64,000 nucleotides of DNA, taken from Erythrocercus mccallii. Taxonomy: Eukaryota; Chordata; Aves; Passeriformes; Dicruridae. This document shows, in pieces, positions 44,901 through 55,345 of this stretch. The stretch lies in contig VZRG01000746.1 in the NCBI GenBank assembly GCA_013397435.1, forward strand, positions 192,712 through 256,711. Reading direction: 5' to 3'. The position numbers were made by a program, and so were the translations under genes. Within the stretch, counting starts at the first letter, position 1; each line of letters begins with the position of its first letter. The notes under the pieces were generated by a model. The model was not told where the DNA came from, searched no databases, and saw only the letters and a program-made list of their open reading frames with translations.

Positions 44901-47239
44901 ACTAGTAAGAAAAATATTTCCTCTTAGTATTTTTCCTCTCATTTTGAATGGGAAGTCATCTTCTTCAGGACTTCTATTAATTTAGAAGGATTTTCACAGA
45001 ATCGGTATTTTTCTAGAAATTTAGATAGTACAAAAAACGAGATTATAACAAATACTTTGGGTTTACTTCTCCTGTATAACAAAACCCTTTCTGACAGAAG
45101 CCATCTGGAATTTAAAGAAAATGAATTGTAACTAATACATATGCAGCGCACTATCTAATCAACCGCTGCAGTTATTCAGTGAGTAACTGAGTTTGAAATC
45201 GTCTTCTTTCACATGCACCACTAGTAATGATCTACTGGCAGAATATAAAAGTGGCACTTACGTGTATCTGTGTTAATGATCTCTGTTTAGATTACCCTCT
45301 CCTCTGCCCCTAGCAAAAAGCAACATCTCTGATGCTTTTAAAGAATGAACTACAGATGTTAATGGAAAAAAGAGTGACATTTTTTGTCTTAAAAAAATAG
45401 AGGAAGCTTTTGGACTTGGATTTTAAAATAACTCGTATTTTGCGTTAACCACCAAAATGGACTAGGAATGTATTTTAAATCTGCTTTGCTGTCTTCCACC
45501 TTGAGAGTAGGGAAAGCCTATATGCTTTCTTTCTATTTAAATCTTAATTGCTTTTACTGCACTTTACCCTCTGTGCTCATGAAAATATTATTGCTAACTG
45601 ATTTTCTAAACACTGTAAAGTATTTGCTTCTTTCCCTGAATGTGAATGCTCTTCAGATATTTTGAATCATGTCCTTGAGTCAACAATTGGATGTTAGTAT
45701 TTTGGAGCAGTATTTTTCAAATCAGATTTTAGATTATCTTTAAATACTTCTGTAAATTTGGTGGAACTTGCCATAATATTATAAATAAAATTTCTGGAGT
45801 ATGTCCCTTTCCAAATATAGGTTCTGCACATATGAGGAGACCAAATAATAAATAATCTGTTTTAATCTTTTTTCTTTTTATAAGGGGAATGTATTGCTGG
45901 ATCTGATACTAAAACATTGCCTATACTTTTAAGTGAAAACGTAGTTGAACTTACATCTCTGAACTTGTCAAGAAAGACTTTTCATATAAAACTGATGCTA
46001 AGATGATAATAAATATGTGTGACAATGCATTTAGAGAGGAACTGAAACACAAAAAAACCCTTCTGTTTGCAGAAGAATTTTTAAGTGTAAATGCAAGCCA
46101 GTCTATTCATTCCTCATTTGGCTTTTTTTCCTCCTTTGAGAGTTCTTTCACAGCTCTCAAAACTGAAAATAAAATGGGTAAAATCTATAAGGGATTCTTA
46201 ATGCAAATTTGTAACAAAATCACTAATTTAAAAGCTTATGATTTCCAAAATAAAAGCCAAGTCAGGTATTACAATTGCTTTAGAAAGTTCATCAGTGGAA
46301 TACAAAGTACAAGCTTATCAGAACTAGGAATAAAAGAAGTGGAGCTGAGAAAGAAGATGTGGTTAGCTTCCAGTTCTGCATACAGTAATTTTTACCTTTT
46401 GTTCTGTTTGTTCTGTGACTGGCTTGTAGCCAATCACTTGGCATGTTACAAATCACACCTTTCATTATCCACATTTAGCATAGGGATTCTCTGGTTAGGT
46501 TTTACCAGAGAGGAAAATAATACAATCAGACTTTACCAAACACAGTATTCAAATATGGAGTCAAAAGCCCCTTTTAATAAGGAATTTACACCTACTACCA
46601 TTTCAGAAGAGATGCTTTTGTTGCAGTTAAATGCATGCATTGAACCTTCGAATAATGTGTGTGGGAAGAGGGAAGTTAAGTTAGGCTGCTTTTCTCCTAA
46701 GGACTTTCAATGCTTTTTTCTGCTCATGGCTTAAATTCGGTTATCTACAGCCATTTTCTACTACTTGTGCATATACCTTCCTGTCAAAGATTTATTTCTC
46801 TTACCAATCAATGTGCTATTTTTGTCTTAATAAAACTGAAGACAGTATTGCTTGAAAATCTTTTCTGCAACTATCTTCTACAAACGTGGCAATTGTTAGG
46901 AGCTCGTCTGAATGAAATTAATTAATCTGTTTGAAACTTTTAATTGTTTTGTATGTGTTTTAAAGAAGACTCTGCAGTTGTCTTCCATAGTGCGAAATTT
47001 TATTAATGTCTACTAAAACATACTGGGTTTATGTTACAGATGATTCACCTCCTGCAGAACGGGAACCAGGTGAAGTTGTGGACAGCCTGGTAGGCAAACA
47101 AGTGGAATATGCCAAAGAAGATGGCTCAAAAAGGACTGGCATGGTCATTCATCAAGTTGAAGCCAAACCATCTGTCTATTTCATCAAGTTTGATGATGAT
47201 TTCCATATTTATGTCTATGATTTGGTGAAGACATCTTAG
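29914..47239 (+). CDS. SPIN1: Spindlin-1, histone-methylation reader (five coding exons joined)
   Basis: Joining 29914-29965, 37786-37834, 42865-43118, 44117-44350 and 47040-47239 gives 789 nt, 262 codons plus TAG, the usual SPIN1 length. The product is a nuclear reader of H3K4me3 (with asymmetric R8 methylation), known from mammals as a co-activator in Wnt/TCF and rRNA transcription and as a spindle-associated oocyte protein. Visible parts: a basic N-terminal stretch (KKRTSHKKHR, residues 28-37), then three Tudor-like Spin/Ssty repeats at about 53-103, 132-182 and 213-257. The known second-repeat aromatic cage is complete (F141, W151, Y170, Y177, with D184), and so are the first-repeat cage residues W62, W72, Y91 and Y98. 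Introns are phase 1, 2, 1, 1 with GT-AG ends. Recognition is from family knowledge; the intact frame and splice sites are seen directly. The first, untranslated exon was not identified. Confidence 0.97.
30515..31335 (+). mobile_element. CR1 LINE 3' part
   Basis: Lies in SPIN1 intron, sense orientation. Typical CR1 phrases in order: GCTCCTCAGGTGTCAGAATT, GAGGACACCAAGCTGTGTGT, AACATTCAACAAAGCTAGGT, AAGGACTCAGGGGTGCTGGC, CACATCCTGGGCTGCACC, GTTCAGCCTGGAGAGAGAAG. Covers the end of the RT ORF and its 3' UTR, with many stops. Confidence 0.9.
31340..31690 (+). mobile_element. Second CR1 3' part directly behind the first
   Basis: The motif series restarts (GGCTGGAGCTCCTCTCTAGA, GTTGTGGTTGTTCAGCCTGG, AGAAGAGGAGGCTCCAGGGA) within 10 bases of where the first copy breaks off. 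It then continues to a CR1-like 3' end near 31690. So this is either a tandem duplication or one CR1 inserted in another. Confidence 0.8.
31691..33704. other. SPIN1 intron sequence
   Basis: AT-rich intron DNA, with no exon-like or repeat feature recognised. Confidence 0.6.
33705..34335 (-). mobile_element. CR1 LINE 3' fragment
   Basis: Reverse-oriented CR1: CAGGTTGCTCTGTGCCCGGT, ACATTTCCAGGGATGGGACA, CTTCTCCAGGCCAAACAATC, CCAGAGCTGGATGCAGGGTT and GGGTCTCACCAGAGCAGAGC follow in the order expected for the antisense strand. It is about 0.63 kb and lies in the SPIN1 intron antisense to the gene. The ORFs here are shadows of the repeat. Confidence 0.9.
34336..36487. other. SPIN1 intron sequence
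   Basis: AT-rich. Short ORFs overlap on both strands. AT-rich palindromic bits near 35480-35515 are compositional. No exon is recognised. Confidence 0.6.
36488..37608 (+). mobile_element. Solo LTR in SPIN1 intron, sense orientation
   Basis: Begins TGTGTTGGGTTTGCATGGCA, a very common start of a songbird LTR type (from memory), and ends GTCAGCCCACTACA. Landmarks in sense order: CAGCTCCAAGATGGACC, a TATTTAAG TATA-like box at 36661, GCAGACACCAAGGTCAGTGC, a run of degenerate GGCAGGACCTGTGGCCCCAT-like repeats, and AATAAA at 37406-37411. Flanks GATTC | ACTTC match at 3 of 5 bases, so any target duplication is decayed. ORFs inside it (for example 36689-37165 minus) are unlikely to be genes. It ends 177 bp before a SPIN1 exon. 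Confidence 0.8.
37406..37411 (+). terminator. LTR-borne AATAAA in sense with SPIN1
   Basis: The hexamer sits in TTGGTAATAAATTAATATTC, followed 20-60 bases later by T/G-rich sequence (GGTTTGTCTGTAATGG). It is the expected poly(A) signal of the LTR and lies in SPIN1 intron 29966-37785 in the sense direction. Confidence 0.55.
37609..37785 (+). other. Short intron segment between LTR and SPIN1 exon
   Basis: Only 177 bases of original intron separate the LTR from the acceptor TTGTAG at 37780-37785. A T-rich tract (ATCTTTTATATTG) precedes the AG. Confidence 0.7.
37786..37834 (+). CDS. SPIN1: SPIN1 coding exon 2 (49 nt)
   Basis: A microexon-like 49-nt exon lies between acceptor TTGTAG (AG at 37784-37785) and donor GTAAGT (37835). 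It completes Gly18 and encodes HAGVSASMMKKRTSH plus two bases of Lys34, so it begins the basic segment. It contains two in-frame methionines, M26 and M27 (ATGATG at 37809-37814), which could serve as starts for a transcript beginning downstream of the first coding exon. A solo LTR ends only 177 bp upstream. Confidence 0.95.
37835..42864 (+). other. SPIN1 intron (phase 2)
   Basis: 5.0 kb, bounded by GTAAGT and TGTACAG. AT-rich, with no retroelement recognised, which is notable given the repeat-rich intron upstream. ORFs near 40400 and 41700 are short and resemble nothing known. Confidence 0.8.
42865..43118 (+). CDS. SPIN1: SPIN1 coding exon 3 (Spin/Ssty repeat 1)
   Basis: The acceptor is TGTACAG (AG at 42863-42864) and the donor GTAAGT at 43119; the exon is 254 nt. 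It begins with the last base of Lys34 and ends with the first base of codon 119. It carries the first Tudor-like repeat, starting at NIVGCRIQHGWKEG, with cage residues W62, W72, Y91 and Y98 present. This domain contacts asymmetrically methylated H3R8 in mammalian SPIN1. Confidence 0.97.
43119..44116 (+). other. SPIN1 intron (phase 1) with hairpin
   Basis: 998 bp, bounded by GTAAGT and TTTCAG. Contains a short ACAT microsatellite at about 43374-43386 directly followed by a perfect inverted repeat. Confidence 0.9.
43386..43432. repeat. Perfect 21-bp inverted repeat with 5-nt loop
   Basis: Left arm CAATGTTAATCTAAAAACTA plus C (43386-43406), loop ATACA, right arm 43412-43432 fully complementary. 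There are no mismatches. It is too short for a standard pre-miRNA, and lies in intron between SPIN1 repeats 1 and 2. Confidence 0.95.
44117..44350 (+). CDS. SPIN1: SPIN1 coding exon 4 (Spin/Ssty repeat 2, H3K4me3 cage)
   Basis: The acceptor is TTTCAG (AG at 44115-44116) and the donor GTAAGT at 44351; the exon is 234 nt. It encodes residues 119-196 and the first base of Asn197. The H3K4me3 aromatic cage lies here and is intact: F141 (in EHMFETEDG), W151 (KDEWRGMV), Y170 and Y177. A frame-shifted donor could in principle be used at the second GTAAG four bases on, but only GTAAGT at 44351 keeps phase with the next exon. Confidence 0.97.
44351..47039 (+). other. SPIN1 last intron (phase 1)
   Basis: 2.7 kb, bounded by GTAAGT and TTACAG. 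Free of recognisable retroelements. Holds an unusually long open frame at 45949-46734. Confidence 0.85.
45949..46734 (+). other. Unexplained ~260-codon open frame inside SPIN1 intron
   Basis: The frame is open from just after a TGA at 45946-45948 to TAA near 46732; the first ATG is at 46003 (243 codons). The inferred protein is rich in K, N, S, F and L, as AT-rich DNA would give. It has one hydrophobic stretch around residues 127-150 and resembles no family I know. It has no good internal splice sites, and no poly(A) tail or target duplication of a retrocopy was seen. Most likely a chance frame, but it is the longest in the window. Confidence 0.25.
47040..47239 (+). CDS. SPIN1: SPIN1 last coding exon (Spin/Ssty repeat 3)
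   Basis: The acceptor is TTACAG (AG at 47038-47039) and the stop TAG is at 47237-47239. It completes Asn197 and encodes residues 198-262, ending YVYDLVKTS. It holds the third Tudor-like repeat (VGKQVEYAKEDGSKRTG onward), which contributes to peptide binding less directly than repeats 1 and 2. The frame runs straight into a long AT-rich 3' UTR. Confidence 0.97.
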
Positions 47240-50200
47240 ACGTCATCATGAACTTTTGCCAAATTTGTGGAACTATTAAATGTAAAATTTGTAGACACAA
47301 AGACTTGACTGCTTTCCAGTTTAACGAAAGCTTAAATGTCCCTGCGAACCCACAATCTCTGCCAGCAAAACTGTTTCGTTCTGAGTAATACAAACATGAC
47401 ACATTTTGTGTAAGAACTCCTTTTCTTGAAGGAAGTCAGTATGTTTGGGCAGGAGGGAGTTAAAAGCAAAGAACAGCTGCAAATTCAAGCTGTGTAAAGT
47501 TGATCTAGTATTGTAATCATTAATCTAAATTTTTTCATAGATTTTGACTTCAATCTTGCGCTCACTTGTTCAACTGCCACATGCAAGTGTAGTTTGATAT
47601 TTTGATACGCCGTCTTTTGTAACATTAAATTTAATTTCATGGATACTGGCAGTCCTTGTTTTCAGGGTTGGGACAGAGGTGACTTTTCTGAAAGGTTTAA
47701 ATAGTTTGTGAAGTGTCAAGGAGTGCCTAACCCAAGTAATATCAATCTGCTGTGTTTCTACAGTTTATTTCAAATTCAGCTTTTTAAGATCTTGCAGTGC
47801 GTGGAAATGCTTGTGCACTTTTTACTAGTCACAGGGCAGTAGGATACCAAGTGTTTGGATTACACACCTTTCAGTGAAAAGGCTTTCAGCTATAAAATTA
47901 CATTTAATCTGTATAACCATTTAATCAGAATATGCAGGTTAATGGCCCATATTTACAAGTTGTAGGAACCAGTAAATTACATGCAACAAGGCTGCCTTCA
48001 ATCCTAAATGTTATACTTCTTTCTTTGTTATACACACTTCTTAGCAAAACCCAAGTGCTTTGTGCCACAACTTTAACAGTATATATGCTACTTCAGAAGA
48101 CTTTAGACTACACATTGGCATCAGTAGTCTCTCATTTTATATCAAAACCTAGCAACCTGAATGTTTGTGTGTGGACTTAGAAACCTAACAGTAGTTAACA
48201 TTTTACATGGTAAATAACACTCTCATGCCAGGGGAGTGGGAGGGGGTGTCCTTTTACAGTGAAGATGTAACTTTAGAGAAGGAGAAGCATTTGTTGCCTT
48301 CTGCTCAGTCTGTTGAATTCCTTTGTGTTGGTTTGCTTTTAATAATTTTGGTTCAAGAAGGCATCTTCCCAGTTTATTCTTTTTCTGGCTTTTCCACATA
48401 AGGAGTGTCTGGATAAATCTACAGTTTAAACCTGTTGTTGCTTTTTGTGGTGTACATTGTACTTGCTTTGAGGTATGCTGTTAACATGAACTTCATTCTA
48501 TGAACACTAGAGTTCTGCATGCCAGTGGTGTACTATCTAATGGAAGCTATAGGCAGTCTCAGTGGTTCAGTCATCTGCATTAGATTGTGGATGTAAATAG
48601 CAGCCCACAACTGCAAAATCTTTTCCTGGTTATAATCTTGCAAGATAGCTGTAAATGAAAATTAGGGTTTCTAAGTGTGGCAGCTTTTAAAAATAATGGA
48701 ATTGGAACAACAATCCAGCACAGCAACAAGGTTGTCATGTTACAATAAGGCAGAGCTCTGCAAGTTTCAAAGAACTGCTTCACAGAAGTACAGAATGTGA
48801 AGACAGTTAACACTGTTGATGGAAGGAACAAATACTCTGATATCCAACCATGTGCCATTAGTGGAAGAATGCAGGAGAGGTGCTGTTAATCAGAGAACAG
48901 AGGTGCAGATGACCTCTGTTGTGGGTATCGATTTTGAAGACTCAGTGGTTTAAGCCCCTTTCTGTCTGACTTTTTGCCTGATTTCATATTTTAGCCTTAA
49001 GGCTTGTGCCTCATTATGCTGTTGAATGGTAATAAATACTCTCCGTATAAGTATGATACCTTAATTCATTGTCCATTGCTATTATATTGCATTATGTCCA
49101 GTATTTCATCATGGGCAACCAAAGGCAGGCTATTGTCTTTCAGTGAATAGTTTCTCGATGCAGTCCTTATGCAGTAAGTACCTGAGTCATAAATGTTTCT
49201 TGTGTTTGAACAAAGTGAGCAGATTTGCAACACAGTGTTTTCATCCTGCAGATCTGTTGTGTTTCCTATTGACTCTTAAGAGTCCTGCATGTAAATCTCA
49301 AAGCTGAGCCTGGCTCCATGAGCCCAAGTCGATATTTGTGGCACAGGAATGAGTGAGTGTATTAATTACACACGAGATACATTAATAACCTAGTACACTG
49401 AACTTGGGGCTATATATCTGAGGAATAGGAGGTTTGTTTTGAAATATCCGAGGTCTACTGGAACACTTTTAGCATTAGGCTTGCATTTGTGGGTTTTCTG
49501 CAAGCCTATTGATACACTATGTATTCTGACAATTAGAGTATAATCTATAAACTGTAAATTTCACGGTTGTTTTTAGATGTCCCCATTGTCTGTTGTGTGG
49601 GTATTTTTTAATTTTTTTTAATTCTTTTTTCTGTTTTTTCTTTTTTTTTGATAGCTTAAACCACAGTTTTGAGGCTTGAGACTAATTCCACTCCCTGCCC
49701 ATCTGCTGGGCTTTGTTTTAGGCTCATGTTTCAGATCTGCATGCAGTGCTTGCGTTACCCTGGTAACTAAATGTTGGTTCCTTGTTATAGGGGTTCAACA
49801 TTACTTTCCAAAATCACATAAGGCTTGTGATGGCACAGGCCATGGATCTTTGTATAAAAGTTATTCACCTTTCACATTTACCTGCTGTAGTATTGTTGTA
49901 TATTGTGTGTGTGCGTGTGTGATGTCAGGCTGCCATGTAAAACTTAAAAGGGAAAAAAAATCCAACTTAAATGCAGACCATCCTTTTTTGCATGCTTAGA
50001 GGGTTAGAACATTCAATGTAACAAACTAAAGTTGCATGTTAAAATGTTTAGGTTTTTGTTTTGTTCTGTTTTTATTTTGTGTTCAGTTTTTTGTGAATTT
50101 GCTTATTGTGCTGTTTTAATGGTTGTTAGTAGGATTAAATGCACCGGTGAGACGAGCATAGTGCCAACGGAAGGTAATTTTCCAGTTGTATGTGTCATAC

Positions 50201-50255
50201 AGCATTTGAAGGGACCATGTATTCTGTTAAATAAATAAAATTTCAGTTGTATAGG
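47240..50255 (+). other. SPIN1: SPIN1 3' untranslated region (probable extent)
   Basis: About 3 kb of AU-rich, repeat-free sequence follows the stop with no splice-site or ORF logic of its own, comparable with the long 3' UTR of mammalian SPIN1. It contains a Pumilio-type TGTAAATA at 48592-48599 and an early AATAAA at 49031-49036 that could give a shorter isoform. The end is inferred from the overlapping poly(A) signals near 50230. A later signal at 50708-50713 would extend it. Confidence 0.55.
50230..50239 (+). terminator. SPIN1: Probable SPIN1 poly(A) signals (two overlapping AATAAA)
   Basis: AATAAATAAA gives two overlapping AATAAA hexamers (50230-50235 and 50234-50239), followed within about 12 bases by a T/G-rich TTTCAGTTGT. 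Alternative hexamers are at 49031-49036 and 50708-50713. Choice of the main site is inferred from the double signal and expected UTR length. Confidence 0.5.
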
Positions 50256-51344
50256 AGAACACTACATTCTTCTTTCTTTTGAGTGCCAAATCCTAAACTA
50301 TAGAGATGGAGAAAACCCTTTTTGTTGGAATAGGTAGAAGCATTCTTTAAATGGATTGTTTAAATATAGGGACATCTTCAGAGAGAATTTACTATTGCGT
50401 CAGGGAAAAGAATTACCATAAAAACAGTTTCTGGTTCCTTGAAAATGCTGTGCTTTTTGTATTTTACATCATTAGTGCAATTTGGATGGCTCTTGGTATG
50501 TGTATAGTTCAGAGGTCTTCGTGTTCACATTTTTAAATTAGGTAATGATTCATCTTTAGAGCTTGGTTTCTTTATTTTCATTTCATTTTGAACAATGTAG
50601 ACAGTTCCCTGTTCTCTGCATTTAGAAGTATAAACACTTTAAATTGTTACTTAATTCTGTAAGTAATTTTTATAATTATGATGTAACTCTATCCTTAAAA
50701 CATTTAAAATAAACCCTTTATGTGCAACTTACGCCTGTAAACTTTGTTCTCACGAGCAAAATGTAGTGATGTGATTTCAGGTTATGAAGAAGCAGTTTCT
50801 TAATTTTTCTGATTGAAAGGATTTATATTTTTCATGTTGAGCCATGTATGCTGGTATAATACTTGGCCTATGAAATACATTTGCTTGCAAAGCCAAATCT
50901 TTATTCTTTTTTCCAAATAAGTGTAAGTGCTGGTAAGATGGAACTTGCCTAAGAAAAAGCATACTGTTGAATTGTATTTAACTAAACATAGTCCCCCCCC
51001 GGGGACTGTGCAGGTCTGTGAAGCAGTCTGTTTTCAGAGCTCACAAAATACCTTGGCGGTGGGGAACCGCAGAAGCATTTGGCAATGTTTGGTTTGAATT
51101 CATTACATCATTTACATTAATTTGCTTTGAATTAAAACAATTTAAAATATAAGTAAGTGTATTTTACTGATGATAAAAAAACAAAGTTGATGCAAATTGG
51201 AGGTGATGAGCAGAGACTATAACATCACCATGTTGTGGATTTTCTGAAGTCCTATAAGTTGTTGACTTTATGTGGTTAAATTACTGAGGCAGGCTTTCCA
51301 TGTTGAATAGATTTTCTTTATTACTACCTCTTTTCTGATAATAA
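50256..51344. other. 3' flank of SPIN1
   Basis: AT-rich, with a further AATAAA at 50708-50713 that could serve a longer SPIN1 transcript, and a small GC hairpin at 50987-51010. Confidence 0.55.
50987..51010. repeat. GC hairpin: CATAGTCCCC, 4-nt loop, GGGGACTGTG
   Basis: A 10-bp stem with nine Watson-Crick pairs and one G:T, closed by CCCC. It stands out in AT-rich DNA. No T-run follows and no transcript logic is visible. Confidence 0.7.
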
Positions 51345-51457
51345 AGGGTGCATGGCACTTAAAGGATGTGGTATAGTGGTGGACTTTGTAGTGTTAACAG
51401 TTGGACTCAATGATCTGAAGGATCTCTTCCCATCTAAATGATTCAGTGATTCTAAAA
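51345..51457 (+). mobile_element. CR1 3' end
   Basis: GTGGTATAGTGGTGGACTTT, AACAGTTGGACTCAATGATC, CTGAAGGATCTCTTCCCATC and the tail ATGATTCAGTGATTCTAAAA match the last ~110 bases of avian CR1, including the ATTCTRTG-like terminal repeat. Confidence 0.85.
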
Positions 51458-54240
51458 CACATTGGCATGGCTTTGGCACCAAGCTCATTTAGTCCTATAC
51501 TGAAGAACATGAAGTATGTCAGCATGCATACCCAAGCCTCTTCCCTTAGTTCAGCATCCAATTTATTGTACTCTGTTGACCCAGACACTGCTCCCAGTGA
51601 AAATTTATATTGTGTACATCTGTGATTAGGGAGCGTCTAAGACTTTGCTGTAGCAGGAATATCACCTGCAGAAAGCAGGTGTTTATCTCTGTGAGCAGAC
51701 TGTTAAATTGTAGTTAAAAAATAGACTAACATGTTGTGAATAATGCCTGAACCTGTTCTGTATTACCACTGATAAACCAACCCAGCTTGGCGGCATCTTT
51801 CTCTGCATAGAGACAAAGAGAAGCCTTATAAAAGCAAAGATACTTTGGTTGTCTATCACTGCAGTAGTGAACATACCCCTGAGAGCTGGTTACTTATGAG
51901 CTCACTTAAAAAGAGCTTAAATGTCAGTGCTTTGTAGACAGTAATGTCCCTCAGATTTAAAAGGGTGGTAGGAGTCCTACTCAGAGCTATTGCTTTAATG
52001 CTACTGTACTGTATTTTCACATCTGTTAGGTTCCTCCTTGTCCATATGAACAGGTTATATTTTCAGAAAAAAAAATGCTGCTTTTGGTCAGTGAGTTACT
52101 TATTTTGACTTTTTTTTAATATCTAGGATTTGCAGCCTGGGGAAGTTAAGAAGCTGCTAAGCATTTTTTTTCAGGCTCTGCACTTCCCACTGCCCACTTC
52201 CCACTGTGAGTTTCCTGATTTCCAAACAGGATGCAGAGCTGCATATACACAATGTACACCTGTGTATGTACAACAGAAAGCAGCTGAGGTCTCAGCAGTG
52301 TGAGGTGGTGTCAACTCTTCCCTAATTCTACATAGATGCAGAGAATACAGATGTCTGCACATTTTTCTTCTGAAATAACTTACGATTTAACTTCACTTGT
52401 GTACAACTTGTGTGAATGGTTTTGCAACCTCACAGTTTAAAAACTTATGTTTTGAAACTGATTCCAGCTACCCCCATGCAATTAATCCTTAAATATTTTG
52501 ATGAATATTTTTTGAGTATTTTAATGCCATTGTTCCTCAGGTCTATAGACTGATCTGTTCAAAGCTGACCATAGTAATGACGTGGACATCTTCACATTTA
52601 CTATGGTTTGCATAATTTTGTTACTTCCTCTGAATGTTCCGCCCAGATCTGACAGGTGAGAGGGTTTTTTATGTAAATTAAAAAAAATCGCAACACCTTT
52701 ATACTACTTTAAACACATTCCTGTTGATCAAAGTGAGTCCCTGTAAATGGCCACTGAGAAGTGATTTTATTTTTCTTTTATGGAACATTGCTTAGTGTCA
52801 GGGCAGCATTCATGTGAGTTTTGGGCTGATGGATTTTAGTCCTGTGGCACTAACTAGCTACACATTATCTATTCAGTTTTGAAATGGACTGGGGATGACT
52901 GATTAAATTATCTTCATAAAGACCTTTACCAGCTGATAAAAGCTGTCAATTTATTTGATTTTGCAACACAGTGCACTAACTCCTAGCTATTTTCAGCTTG
53001 CAGAGGGAGATGTCAAACTTTCATTAATTACAAAACATTAGCCTTTTATTCTGTAAGAACAAAATAAATTTGCACAAACAGCAGAAGCACTAGAGAAGAT
53101 AAAGTGATTCAAAGATATGCTTAAAGCATTGGAAGAATGGCAACAGCAATTTCTCTAAGCAATTTTTTATATGATGCCACATATTTCATTATGGAAATTT
53201 GAAACTGTCTTGCTGGGAATCCTCAATATTCTCCAGCATTTTTCACTTCATTCAGGTTTATGCCTTAAAAGGATGTCATTCTGCCTGACACAAAATTCTC
53301 TTCTGTTATTGTTAGTGCAGTGTATTGTCTACTCAGTAGTTTTAGACAAAAATAAAAAAGAGTTACAGTGCAGTTTTCTGAAAAAGCAAGACAAAAGCTA
53401 CTCTGATTCAGAACTTCGATGGTAAGAGGAAAAGCAAATATAAGGACTGATAATATACTGATTGGGAACAGAGAATAAGATGTCATTCCAAAAAAAACTG
53501 GAAGGAAGATTAAACAGGAGGATGCTCATAATATATGAGAAATGCAATGTATTAAGTTTTACTGAGGAGAAAAGAAAATTAATTAAAATAGGTAGTGCTT
53601 TCTAATGTTCTAAAACCAAACATTATCCTGGCCTTTCACTTGATATTACAAGACTAGCAGTATACATAGGAGAAGATTCTTAGCATTTTGGCTTCCATGG
53701 ATTTTGTTTAATACATGAAAATTGTTGTATTTAAAATATGGTATAATTATGCAGGTAAATGGCCCAAAGTAACACCATATGTTCTCCAAATTCTGAATTT
53801 TTAGTTCAGTGAATACCACTCCAGCAGATTACAAAACTACAACTACCTAAAGTTACTACTAATTGTTAGTATCTAATTATACTCCTCCAGATAATACAAA
53901 ATCATGAAATGGAGATTGGAATTGCTTCATGTTTTTAAAAAATACACTTGTGTGTGGAAGTAAAATATCTGAAGAGTGGTTAAAACGTTACTGCAGAAAG
54001 CCTGTGATGCACCTCATGCTTTGTTTTGAGATGATTCTCTCTGGACTATAAGCATTTTTTTGCACTCAATGTAGTCTCAAGATTGCAAAGAAGCGATGCT
54101 GATAGCTGTGTCCTTTTGAGTTAATTAATAAAAAAACTTAAACTCTGTGCTGCCAGAGGCATCTGCTTTTGTGTGAACTATCTGATGATATCACTAAAAC
54201 ATTTTGGAAATTACAAATGCAATCTCAAAGTTTGTTTTGG
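51458..54240. other. Non-coding stretch
   Basis: AT-rich intergenic DNA with no gene or retroelement recognised. A duplicated CCCACTTCCCACTG-type bit at about 52185-52205 is a trivial tandem. Confidence 0.6.
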
Positions 54241-54244
54241 ATTT

Positions 54245-54960
54245 TTTTACTGGGATTTGTCAGTACTCTTGAATGGCAGAATAAAGGTGCAGAGTAAGCA
54301 CCAGAGAAAATCATTATATGGAGTGAAAAAGTGACCTGGCTAACTGACTGAAATCCTGAACTGCCTTTTGAGATGGCACTGAGGTAGGAGGCTCCTGCAA
54401 GATATGGCGGCAACTGAACCTGCTTTTTACTGGCCTTTGGACTAGAGCTGTAAGTGTGTAAATACTTAGTTCTGAAGCAGTAATCCTTTATTGACTGGAC
54501 CAGATTAAGGGTGGTCCTGACCCATGCTCTCTTTGCAGTGGGATCAATAACATAAGGAAGGCTCTGTCTTGGTGCTCTGGTGCTGGGGGAGTCCTGTCTG
54601 ACCCAAAGTCTGTTACTTCTATTCCAGATCCAGGGCCATCTCACAAGAAGAATTTCCGCCACAGCTACTTGGAGATGTAGAATGAAATGTGGTCTTACTG
54701 TTAACATGGAAGACTTACTCTTTGAGGCTTTAATACTTAACTCTCTGTTTATGGAGACAACAGATCTAGCCTTCTGGTGGCAGGTGATATGTACAGCATT
54801 AAAGTCCTTGCATCCTGGACCCAACTTCCTGCATCTTCACTATGTCCTGTTCACAGTGATCTGTTCCTGTGGGCTTAGCCCCAGAATTATCCCTGGAGCA
54901 GTCATTTTTTCAGAGTTAGCAGCCTTACAGTTTCTGAATATGAAGATGATTGTGTTCAAA
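54245..54960 (-). mobile_element. Possible LTR-like segment, minus orientation
   Basis: Minus-strand CCAGTCAATAAAGGATTACT gives an AATAAA (plus 54493-54498) followed by an R/U5-like stretch through CAGTTGCCGCCATATCTTGC. The DNA is less AT-rich than its surroundings and contains an open minus-strand frame of 199 codons that resembles no known protein. No TG...CA ends or target duplication were found. Confidence 0.3.
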
Positions 54961-55345
54961 TAATTCCTTTTCTGAATTGTTTCAGCCATAGAAAAAGTTT
55001 TGGGATGAAGTCACCAGGATGCAAGAATTTAAAATAGGGGTATTGGGTGTACGTGTCAAGTGTTAGCAGTAGAGAGGTTGTAAGGGTGGCCTCTGTGAGA
55101 AAAAAGCTGGCGCTGCCCTTGTGTAGGATGCAGCCAGCCTGAATAGTCCCACTACAGAATACTGTTGATCACATTAGCCAAGCTACTAGTGTTGCCTCTG
55201 GAAAGCATATCAGAGAATGCTGCAAGAGAGCTGTGAGAGAAAAGTGAGATTATGTGAGAGCAACAGCCCCGCAGACACCAAGGTTAGGGCAAAAGAAGGG
55301 GAAGAAGACGCTCCAGTCATTGCAGCAGAGATTCTCCTAGGGCCC

